5,923 nucleotides of DNA from Syntrophomonadaceae bacterium (GTDB taxonomy: Bacteria > Bacillota > Syntrophomonadia > Syntrophomonadales > Syntrophomonadaceae), in assembly GCA_028683995.1 (NCBI GenBank), contig JAQUGU010000109.1, positions 1-5,923 on the forward strand, read 5' to 3'. Made by a program: the position numbers and the translations under genes. Within the stretch, counting starts at the first letter, position 1; each line of letters begins with the position of its first letter. This document shows, one piece after another, positions 1 to 4,154 of the stretch. The notes beneath the pieces are model-generated. The model was not told where the DNA came from, made no database searches, and worked only from the letters and a program-made list of their open reading frames with translations.

Positions 1-258
1 GATTATGCCCAGCAGGTATTGGCGGAGTTGGAAAAACAGGATATCAGGGTAGACTGCGATTTTCGTAGTGAGAAGATTGGTTATAAGATAAGAGAAGGGC
101 AGTTACAGAAGATACCTTACCTGATTATTCTGGGTGACAAGGAAGTAGAAGCTCAGACCATAGCTGTTCGTCACCGTAAACAGGGTGATCTCGGAGCCAT
201 GCCCCTGGATGAATTCAGCAGCAAAATCAAGCAAGAAATAGACGATAAAACGCTATAA
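1..258 (+). CDS. thrS: Threonyl-tRNA synthetase, C-terminal end (partial)
   Basis: The reading frame is open from the first base and ends at TAA 256-258, giving the last 85 residues of a protein whose start lies outside the window. The sequence matches the C-terminal anticodon-binding domain of class II synthetases. It has the alternating strand/helix pattern of that domain, with RVDCDFRSEKIGYKIREGQ, then IPYLIILGDKEVEAQTIAVR, then GDLGAMPLDEFSSKI. The closing 'AVR.R..GDLG.M.LDEF' block is typical of ThrRS, which charges tRNA-Thr in the cytoplasm. Position directly upstream of infC-rpmI-rplT agrees with the usual Firmicutes order and favours ThrRS over ProRS or HisRS, which share the fold. 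No T-rich intrinsic terminator is evident just after the stop. Catalytic and editing domains are not in view. Confidence 0.93.
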   Translation, partial: DYAQQVLAELEKQDIRVDCDFRSEKIGYKIREGQLQKIPYLIILGDKEVEAQTIAVRHRKQGDLGAMPLDEFSSKIKQEIDDKTL

Positions 259-337
259 TTATACGTACCAAAAGGTATACGCAACCAAGCATGAAAATAG
301 GTGTATTGGTTATACAAAGCCCGGTTGTGCTTTAACC

Positions 338-364
338 TGTAGGGGCGAACCCATGTGTTCGCCC
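338..364 (+). repeat. REP-like palindromic repeat, copy 1
   Basis: This 27-nt unit has the form TGTAG, then GGGCGAAC, loop CCATGT, then GTTCGCCC. The 8-bp stem pairs 343-350 with 357-364 perfectly. The second copy at 418-444 is the same unit in the opposite orientation, with an identical TGTAG head and identical CCATGT loop. The stem interiors differ at two base pairs, and both differ on both strands so pairing is kept. From memory, units beginning 'GTAGGGGC' and ending 'GCCC' are widely dispersed in intergenic regions of many bacteria, including clostridia. The genome-wide copy number cannot be judged here. Confidence 0.8.
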
Positions 365-417
365 TGGGTTAGCAGTTTTCTACCTGGAGGGGTTAATACC
401 CGAATTAGCGCTCGGCC

Positions 418-444
418 GGGCAGACACATGGGTCTGCCCCTACA
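418..444 (-). repeat. REP-like palindromic repeat, copy 2 (inverted)
   Basis: Read on the minus strand this is TGTAG, GGGCAGAC, loop CCATGT, GTCTGCCC. It matches copy 1 (338-364) at 23 of 27 positions. All four differences fall in the stem as two compensated pairs (GA/TC in copy 1, AG/CT in copy 2). The stem is 418-425 with 432-439. Together the copies form an inverted doublet around a 53-nt spacer (365-417), the arrangement seen in REP doublets. The two could alternatively pair with each other as one long imperfect stem. Confidence 0.8.
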
Positions 445-510
445 CCTTACCCATGTAAAATTTCAGTGTTTTTCATAGTACTCAGTGTATTCAGTGTCTA
501 TTTATTCTAG

Positions 511-539
511 TTGCCATACGCCCGAACATGTGGTATACT
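511..539 (+). promoter_or_regulatory. Sigma-A promoter of the infC-rpmI-rplT operon
   Basis: The -35 box is TTGCCA (511-516), one base from TTGACA. The -10 box is TATACT (534-539), one base from TATAAT. The spacing is exactly 17 nt. A TG dinucleotide at 531-532, one base before the -10 box, makes it an extended -10 promoter. Transcription should begin near 546, leaving a leader of about 150 nt before infC that contains several hairpins and a terminator. It is the best promoter in the thrS-infC gap. Confidence 0.82.
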
Positions 540-545
540 CCTTTT

Positions 546-680
546 TGTATTAAGCAGAAACTTCGTTTTCTCACCTTACAACTAGAGTTCGTAAGGTATT
601 TGGTCAGACACAGGCACATAAAAGGCTTTATAATTGTCTGCCATAAGCGAGTTTTTGCGAACTCGCTTTTTTAAATTTTT
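546..680 (+). promoter_or_regulatory. infC operon leader, probable L20-responsive attenuator
   Basis: The leader holds a small hairpin at 556-571, a hairpin ACCTTAC/GTAAGGT (573-579 with 591-597, extended inside by AAC/GTT), and a long-range stem CAGACA/TGTCTG (605-610 with 635-640, extended by TGG/CCA) enclosing ATAAA/TTTAT (618-622 with 627-631). The last element is the terminator at 645-672. GAGTTCG (585-591) is perfectly complementary to CGAACTC (658-664), and the pairing extends with one wobble to 594/655. It would break both the terminator and the 573-597 hairpin, so it looks like an antiterminator. In Bacillus subtilis, ribosomal protein L20 binds the infC leader and causes premature termination. 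Position and layout fit that mechanism, but I could not match the L20-binding consensus itself. Confidence 0.7.
645..672 (+). terminator. Intrinsic terminator in the infC leader
   Basis: AAGCGAGTT (645-653) pairs perfectly with AACTCGCTT (660-668) around the six-base loop TTTGCG. The stem is followed by a T-run (667-672) and a further T-rich tract to 680. It sits after the promoter and before the infC ribosome binding site, so it acts as an attenuator and not as an end-of-gene terminator. Its 3' arm can pair alternatively with 585-594. Confidence 0.88.
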
Positions 681-689
681 AGGAGGTGA
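681..689 (+). promoter_or_regulatory. Strong infC Shine-Dalgarno, 7 nt before an AUC start
   Basis: AGGAGGTGA is a nine-base perfect match to the 3' end of 16S rRNA. It stands 7 nt before the in-frame ATC at 697-699. No ATG, GTG or TTG in the infC frame lies at a usable distance downstream. An unusually strong site is what a rare start codon would need, so this site decides the start call. Confidence 0.8.
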
Positions 690-696
690 ACATCTT

Positions 697-1236
697 ATCA
701 GCAAGGATTGGAGGATTAACGAGGACATCCGGGTCAGGGAAGTTAGACTGGTAAGCGATGATGGGGAACAACTGGGTATAGTTGCTATCCGTGACGCTCT
801 GGGAATAGCTCTGGAAAAAGGTCTTGACCTGGTGGAAGTAGCTCCTTCTGCCCAGCCTCCTGTATGCCGATTAATGGACTACGGGAAATACAAATTCGAA
901 CAGAACAAGCGGGAAAAAGAAGCCCGTAAAAAGCAGAAAATAATTTCCATAAAGGAAGTCAAGATGAGGCCCAACATAGAAGAACACGACTTTCAGGTTA
1001 AAGCTAAAAATGCACGAAAATTTTTATCCGGCGGGGATAAGGTGAAGCTGACCATTATGTTCAGGGGTAGGGAAATTACCCATCCTGATCTGGGGGAAAA
1101 GCTATCATTGAAGTTTGTCAAGGAACTGACGGACATATCCAGCGTGGAGAAGCTCCCCAAGGTTGAGGGAAGAAATATGGTAACATTTCTAATACCGAAA
1201 CTGGAAAATGACAAGGACAAGAAGGAGGATGCCTAA
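697..1236 (+). CDS. infC: Translation initiation factor IF-3 (AUC start)
   Basis: IF3 binds the 30S subunit, keeps it from joining 50S too early and rejects wrong start codons and initiator mispairing. The 179-residue product has both usual domains. The N-domain begins SKDWRINEDIRVREVRLV and runs through DGEQLGIV to PPVCRLMDYGKYKFEQ (about residues 54-69). A lysine-rich linker follows (KREKEARKKQK, about 71-81). The C-domain carries KEVKMRPNIEEHDFQVK and GDKVKLTIMFRGREITH. Family alignment and the Shine-Dalgarno at 681-689 place the start at ATC 697. The TTG at 634 is in frame but lies before the terminator hairpin and would put the hairpin inside the protein. Non-AUG starts are well known for infC (AUU in Escherichia coli and Bacillus) and allow IF3 to repress itself. 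The stop TAA overlaps the rpmI ATG by one base. Confidence 0.95.
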   Translation: MSKDWRINEDIRVREVRLVSDDGEQLGIVAIRDALGIALEKGLDLVEVAPSAQPPVCRLMDYGKYKFEQNKREKEARKKQKIISIKEVKMRPNIEEHDFQVKAKNARKFLSGGDKVKLTIMFRGREITHPDLGEKLSLKFVKELTDISSVEKLPKVEGRNMVTFLIPKLENDKDKKEDA

Positions 1237-1430
1237 TGCCCAAGACCAAAACCCATCGGGGTGCAGCCAAAAGATTTAAAAAGACCGCTAGCGGTAAGAT
1301 AAAAAGGTCAAAAGCCTATGCCAGTCACCTGCTGGGAGGTAAATCCCCCAAGAGAAAAAGGGGACTACGCAAGAGCGGATTGGTCAGTGAACAGGAAACT
1401 AAAAGAATTTCTAAATTAATTCCTTATTAG
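1236..1430 (+). CDS. rpmI: 50S ribosomal protein L35
   Basis: The 64-residue, very basic protein starts MPKTKTHRGAAKRFKKTASG and continues KIKRSKAYASHLLGGKSPKRKRGLR, the L35 signature; its length is normal for the family. L35 is a small protein of the large ribosomal subunit. The ATG shares its A with the last base of the infC stop (TAATG). Its ribosome binding site AAGGAGGA (about 1222-1229) lies inside the infC coding sequence, so the two genes are probably translationally linked. It sits between infC and rplT as in nearly all bacteria and should be controlled with them from the 511-539 promoter and its leader. Confidence 0.97.
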   Translation: MPKTKTHRGAAKRFKKTASGKIKRSKAYASHLLGGKSPKRKRGLRKSGLVSEQETKRISKLIPY

Positions 1431-1449
1431 ACGCAGGAGGTTTTGATAA

Positions 1450-1809
1450 ATGCCGAGAGTAAAAGGTGGAGTAACTGCACATAGAAGACATAAAAAGGTT
1501 CTTAAGCTGGCCAAAGGCTATCGCGGAAGTAAATCCAAACTGTACCGGGTAGCTAACCAGCAGGTTATGAAATCAGGTAATTATGCCTATATTCACAGGC
1601 GCCTGAAAAAAAGAGATTTTCGCAAGCTCTGGATTGCCCGTATTAATGCCGCCGCCCGTGATAACGGAACTACTTACAGCCGTTTGGTACATGGGCTAAA
1701 GATAGCTGGTGTGGATATTAACCGTAAGATGCTGGCTGAACTGGCAGTTGTTGACCCTGGCGGTTTTACCGAACTGGCAGAGCTTTCCAAAAAATATCAC
1801 AGTAAATAA
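1450..1809 (+). CDS. rplT: 50S ribosomal protein L20
   Basis: The 119-residue product begins MPRVKGGVTAHRRHKKVLKL and contains AKGYRGSKSKLYRVANQQV, YAYIHRRLKKRDFRKLWIAR and INAAARDNGTTYSRLVHGLK, all diagnostic for L20. The basic N-terminal extension enters 23S rRNA and is needed for 50S assembly. The globular C-terminal part binds the junction of helices 40 and 41. The same surface is the known autoregulator of this operon, binding mRNA that imitates the rRNA site, so L20 is the likely ligand of the leader at 546-680. The ribosome binding site AGGAGG (1435-1440) lies 9 nt before the ATG, in the 19-nt gap after rpmI. A terminator follows 16 nt after the stop. Confidence 0.98.
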   Translation: MPRVKGGVTAHRRHKKVLKLAKGYRGSKSKLYRVANQQVMKSGNYAYIHRRLKKRDFRKLWIARINAAARDNGTTYSRLVHGLKIAGVDINRKMLAELAVVDPGGFTELAELSKKYHSK

Positions 1810-1825
1810 GCACATTAGGGTAAAG

Positions 1826-1852
1826 AGTATGGCTAAAGGCCATACTTTTTTT
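1826..1852 (+). terminator. Intrinsic terminator after rplT
   Basis: AGTATGGC (1826-1833) pairs perfectly with GCCATACT (1839-1846) around the loop TAAAG, followed by a run of seven T (1846-1852). A-residues upstream of the stem can pair with the T-run and lengthen it. It closes the infC-rpmI-rplT transcript. Any transcription of the methylase downstream must be readthrough or start in the 40-base gap, where I see no strong promoter. Confidence 0.9.
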
Positions 1853-1892
1853 ACGATAAGGGTTCAATATTTTCAAAGCAGGGAGAATAGGC

Positions 1893-2687
1893 GTGAAGAA
1901 GATTACTTCCAAGGACAATCAGGTTATTAAGCAGGCCATAAGTTTGAAGAACAGGAAGTACCGGGCCCGGGAGCAGATGTTTTTGCTGGAGGGTAAAACT
2001 ATGGTGAGCGAAGCCTTACAGAGTAAGCGCCCGCTTATAAGGGTGCTGGTAGATGAAACTCATATAGAAGAATACCAGGTTCTGTATGAGCAGTTTAGCT
2101 GGTTGCAGTGGTTGGAAATTGACTCTCGGCTGTTTAAGGCTATAGCTGATACCGAAACTCCCCAGGGTATAATAGCTATAGCTCCGATTCTCCGCCCTGG
2201 TTTTGAAGAATTGACGAGGCAAAATGCCAGCCTGATTCTATTGGATCAGATAGCCGACCCTGGTAATTTAGGAACTATTATCAGGACGGCCTGGGCTTTA
2301 AATATTGATGGGGTACTGCTCAGTAACGGCTGTACCGACCCGTTTAGCCCTAAAGCAGTCCGGGCCAGTATGGGAGGTATTCTTAATGTTCCGGTCTATA
2401 CCTCAGTGGGGCCAGGGGAGATAGAGAACCTGAAAGCGGCGGGTTATCAGGTTATAGGTACTGCCCTTGACGCCTCCACTACTATTTTCGAAAACGATTA
2501 CAGAAAACCCACTGTAATAGTGATTGGCAGTGAGGCTAGAGGAATCAGCCGGGAAATTAAATCTTGCTGTGATAATCTTTCCAGGATACCTATTAATACA
2601 GCGGTAGACTCTTTGAATGCAGCAGTGGCATGTGCTATAATTATGATGGAAGTAGGGAAACAGAGAAACAGCGTTTTATTGTCTTAG
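1893..2687 (+). CDS. TrmH/SpoU-family RNA 2'-O-methyltransferase (YsgA/RlmP-like)
   Basis: The 264-residue product starts at GTG 1893, preceded by GGGAG (1881-1885). Residues 1-100 form the substrate-binding domain (KNRKYRAREQMFLLEGKTMV; ETPQGIIAIAPI). Residues from about 112 form the SPOUT knotted methyltransferase domain. Motif 1 is DQIADPGNLGTIIRTA (118-133) with the expected catalytic arginine R131. Motif 2 is IGSEARGIS (211-219). Motif 3 is RIPINTAVDSLNAAVACAII (231-250). The enzyme uses S-adenosylmethionine to methylate a ribose 2'-OH in RNA. In Bacillus subtilis the family member next to pheS is YsgA, reported as RlmP, which methylates the A-loop guanosine of 23S rRNA. Shared position suggests the same role, but the family has many paralogues, so the exact target is inferred and no symbol is assigned. 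Confidence 0.93.
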   Translation: MKKITSKDNQVIKQAISLKNRKYRAREQMFLLEGKTMVSEALQSKRPLIRVLVDETHIEEYQVLYEQFSWLQWLEIDSRLFKAIADTETPQGIIAIAPILRPGFEELTRQNASLILLDQIADPGNLGTIIRTAWALNIDGVLLSNGCTDPFSPKAVRASMGGILNVPVYTSVGPGEIENLKAAGYQVIGTALDASTTIFENDYRKPTVIVIGSEARGISREIKSCCDNLSRIPINTAVDSLNAAVACAIIMMEVGKQRNSVLLS

Positions 2688-2707
2688 ATTTCTTGCTATG
2701 ATATAAT
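2679..2707 (+). promoter_or_regulatory. Probable sigma-A promoter before the YqzL-like gene
   Basis: TTGTCT (2679-2684) and a perfect TATAAT (2702-2707) are 17 nt apart. A TG at 2699-2700 one base before the -10 box makes it extended. It overlaps the last codons and the stop of the methylase gene. Transcription should start near 2714. It could serve the small gene at 2752 alone, or that gene together with the T-box and pheST. Confidence 0.72.
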
Positions 2708-2751
2708 TAGTCTCAGTTCGACCCGGGACTATGACTGAAGGGTGGAGCAGA

Positions 2752-2844
2752 ATGGTAGATCAGGCTGAATATCTGTGGAATCTTTTTGAAACTTCTGGTT
2801 GCATTATATATTATCTTCTATATAAAATGTTGATTACTCATTAA
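2752..2844 (+). CDS. YqzL-like small protein
   Basis: A short reading frame of 30 residues from ATG 2752, with stop TAA 2842-2844, reads MVDQAEYLWNLFETSGCIIY then YLLYKMLITH. The pattern 'W.lFe.tG.i..YLLYk' is what I recall for the YqzL-like family of small Firmicutes proteins of unknown function. The purine-rich GAAGGGTGGAG (2737-2747) lies just before the ATG. An in-frame ATG at 2731 would give 37 residues but has no well-placed ribosome binding site. A promoter at 2679-2707 would transcribe it. It lies between the methylase and the pheS T-box leader, and a candidate second promoter lies inside it. Family assignment rests on one motif recalled from memory. No function is proposed. Confidence 0.62.
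   Translation: MVDQAEYLWNLFETSGCIIYYLLYKMLITH
2799..2826 (+). promoter_or_regulatory. Candidate promoter immediately upstream of the T-box
   Basis: TTGCAT (2799-2804) and TATAAA (2821-2826) are separated by 16 nt, inside the YqzL-like reading frame. The expected start near 2833 would leave about 20 nt before T-box Stem I at 2854, a usual distance. The region is AT-rich (TATATATTAT follows the -35 box), so chance matches are likelier than at 2679-2707. Either promoter could supply pheST. Confidence 0.5.
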
Positions 2845-2850
2845 ATTAAA

Positions 2851-3098
2851 AAAGCTATGAACAGGACAATTAGCTTGTTCCTTAACCTTACAGGGAGGCT
2901 GTACCAGTGACTGAAAGTACGCCAGGTGAAAAGCAAGTGAATTCACCTGGGAGCAGTGGATTGAAATAGTAGTAGGTCTTACCGGTAGCCACCGTTACAG
3001 GCATTAAGTGAGCTGGTCCAGAAAAGGCACCAGTTAAAAAGGGTGGTACCGCGGAATGTACTTTCGTCCCTATGAGGGATGAAAGTTCTTTTTATTTT
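2851..3098 (+). promoter_or_regulatory. T-box riboswitch, tRNA-Phe responsive, pheS leader
   Basis: The 14-nt T-box AGGGTGGTACCGCG is at 3040-3053. Stem I runs from about GCT 2854-2856 to AGC 2952-2954, with CAGG 2862-2865 pairing CCTG 2946-2949 and 2873-2879 pairing 2932-2938. The specifier in the 3' side of the loop reads GAA-TTC-ACC, so the codon is UUC (2942-2944), phenylalanine. The AG-rich bulge CAGGGAGG is at 2891-2898. Stem III is CTGGT/ACCAG (3013-3017 with 3029-3033). In the antiterminator, AGGG 3040-3043 pairs CCCT 3068-3071, and 3051-3056 pairs 3062-3067. This leaves the seven-base bulge UGGUACC, whose UGGU suits an acceptor end ACCA. Uncharged tRNA-Phe should stabilise this form and let RNA polymerase read into pheST; charged tRNA leaves the terminator at 3060-3098. 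Confidence 0.96.
3060..3098 (+). terminator. T-box regulated intrinsic terminator before pheS
   Basis: ACTTTCGTCCC (3060-3070) pairs with GGGATGAAAGT (3076-3086) around loop TATGA. That is 11 bp with one G-U pair, followed by the T-rich tract TTCTTTTTATTTT (3086-3098). The 5' arm is shared with the T-box antiterminator, so the two structures exclude each other. Confidence 0.93.
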
Positions 3099-3120
3099 CT
3101 GGCAGGGAGGATTAAGGACG

Positions 3121-4143
3121 GTGCTTAACAAGTTAAAGGAAATTGCTAATAACTCTGAAAAATGGCTTTCTCAGGCAGGCAGCATAGATGAAATCAATGA
3201 GCTGAGAGTCAAAGTACTGGGTCGTAAAGGCGAGATAACCCAGGTCTTAAGAGGATTAAAGGATTTAAATGCGGAAGAGCGAGCCGGTGTAGGTAAGATT
3301 GCCAACGAGTTAAAAGAGAAACTGGAGGATATGATTAGCAGCAGAACCCAGGACATAAAAGGCCAGGAACTGGAACTGCAACTGGCCCGGGAAAGTGTGG
3401 ATATCAGTCTGCCCGGTTTACCTCTGCAGCGTGGTGGTAAACACCCGCTGACCCTGATTAATGAAGAGATAAGGGACATATTCCTGACTATGGGTTTTTC
3501 GGTTGCTGAAGGCCCGGAAATTGAATCCGATTATTATAATTTTGAAGCCTTAAACATCCCCCGGGATCATCCGGCGCGGGAAATGCAAGACTCCTTTTAT
3601 ATAAGTGAGGATATATTATTACGCACCCATACCTCGCCGGTACAAGTGCGTACTATGGAAAAAATAGCGCCCCAAATACCGGTGAAGATAATTGTTCCCG
3701 GTAAGGTTTATCGCCGCGATGATGATGCCACTCATTCTCCTATGTTTACCCAGGTGGAAGGACTGGTAATTGATAAGAGGATAACCTTCGGTCACCTGAA
3801 AGGTACCTTAATGCTTTTTGCCCATAAGATTTTCGGTGAAGATGTAAAGGTACGTTATCGCCCCAGTTTCTTCCCTTTTACCGAACCCAGTGCGGAAATG
3901 GACATCTCCTGTGTAAACTGCAAAGGGGCCGGTTGCCGGGTATGCTCCCATACTGGATGGCTGGAGATACTGGGAGCAGGAATGGTTGATCCCCGGGTGT
4001 TGCAATACGGGGGCTATGATGGAGAACAAGTTACTGGCTTTGCCTTTGGCATGGGCGTGGAGAGAATAGCCATGCTAAAATACGGTATTAACGACCTGCG
4101 CCTGTTCTTTGATAATGATAAGCGCTTTTTACGGCAGTTTTAG
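3121..4143 (+). CDS. pheS: Phenylalanyl-tRNA synthetase alpha subunit
   Basis: The 340-residue protein is the catalytic subunit of the cytoplasmic alpha2-beta2 enzyme that attaches phenylalanine to tRNA-Phe. Residues 1-90 form the N-terminal coiled-coil arm that contacts tRNA (ELRVKVLGRKGEITQVLRGL at 27-46). The class II core follows: FEALNIPRDHPAREMQDSFY (141-160), LLRTHTSPVQVRTME, motif 2 VYRRDDDATHSPMFTQVEGL (196-215), PSFFPFTEPSAEMDISC, and motif 3 GFAFGMGVERIAML (306-319) with the substrate-pocket alanine A308. Four cysteines at 264, 267, 272 and 275 form a C-x2-C-x4-C-x2-C cluster common in Gram-positive PheS and possibly metal-binding. The start GTG 3121 follows GGGAGG (3105-3110) by 10 nt. 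An in-frame ATG at 3079 lies inside the terminator and is rejected. Length is normal. pheT follows after 11 nt. Confidence 0.97.
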   Translation: MLNKLKEIANNSEKWLSQAGSIDEINELRVKVLGRKGEITQVLRGLKDLNAEERAGVGKIANELKEKLEDMISSRTQDIKGQELELQLARESVDISLPGLPLQRGGKHPLTLINEEIRDIFLTMGFSVAEGPEIESDYYNFEALNIPRDHPAREMQDSFYISEDILLRTHTSPVQVRTMEKIAPQIPVKIIVPGKVYRRDDDATHSPMFTQVEGLVIDKRITFGHLKGTLMLFAHKIFGEDVKVRYRPSFFPFTEPSAEMDISCVNCKGAGCRVCSHTGWLEILGAGMVDPRVLQYGGYDGEQVTGFAFGMGVERIAMLKYGINDLRLFFDNDKRFLRQF

Positions 4144-4154
4144 GGGGTGAAATG

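Larger units (their letters stand above)
259..510. other. Non-coding spacer between thrS and the infC promoter
   Basis: I see no credible reading frame on either strand in these 252 bases. The main content is the inverted pair of palindromic repeats at 338-364 and 418-444. A short GGGT/ACCC hairpin (390-393 with 398-401) lies between them. After the pair is an AT-rich stretch carrying three copies of CAGTGT (464-469, 483-488, 492-497). There is no hairpin followed by a clear T-run, so how thrS transcription ends is not obvious. The repeat hairpins might serve as 3'-end stabilisers or weak terminators, but that is inference. Confidence 0.7.

Noticed and set aside
338..444. A CRISPR array or tRNA/sRNA gene in the thrS-infC gap
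   Set aside because: There are only two repeat units, in opposite orientations and each self-complementary, with no regular spacers. No cloverleaf or promoter plus terminator unit is visible.
634..696. TTG at 634 as the start of infC, adding 21 residues
   Set aside because: The added segment spans the intrinsic terminator hairpin and the Shine-Dalgarno itself, has no ribosome binding site of its own and does not resemble an IF3 N-terminus.
1709..1930. 73-codon frame overlapping the end of rplT
   Set aside because: It runs out of frame through rplT, the terminator and the start of the methylase, and its sequence shows no family features.
2016..2222. Minus-strand frame inside the methylase gene
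   Set aside because: It is an antisense shadow of a well-recognised gene, without a ribosome binding site or recognisable motif. The same applies to the antisense frames at 993-1220, 3171-3479, 3808-4029, 4619-4888 and 5022-5219.
3079..3120. ATG at 3079 as the start of pheS, adding 14 residues
   Set aside because: The ATG lies in the 3' arm of the T-box terminator and the extra codons translate its T-run. The GTG at 3121 has GGGAGG at a good distance and fits the PheS N-terminus.
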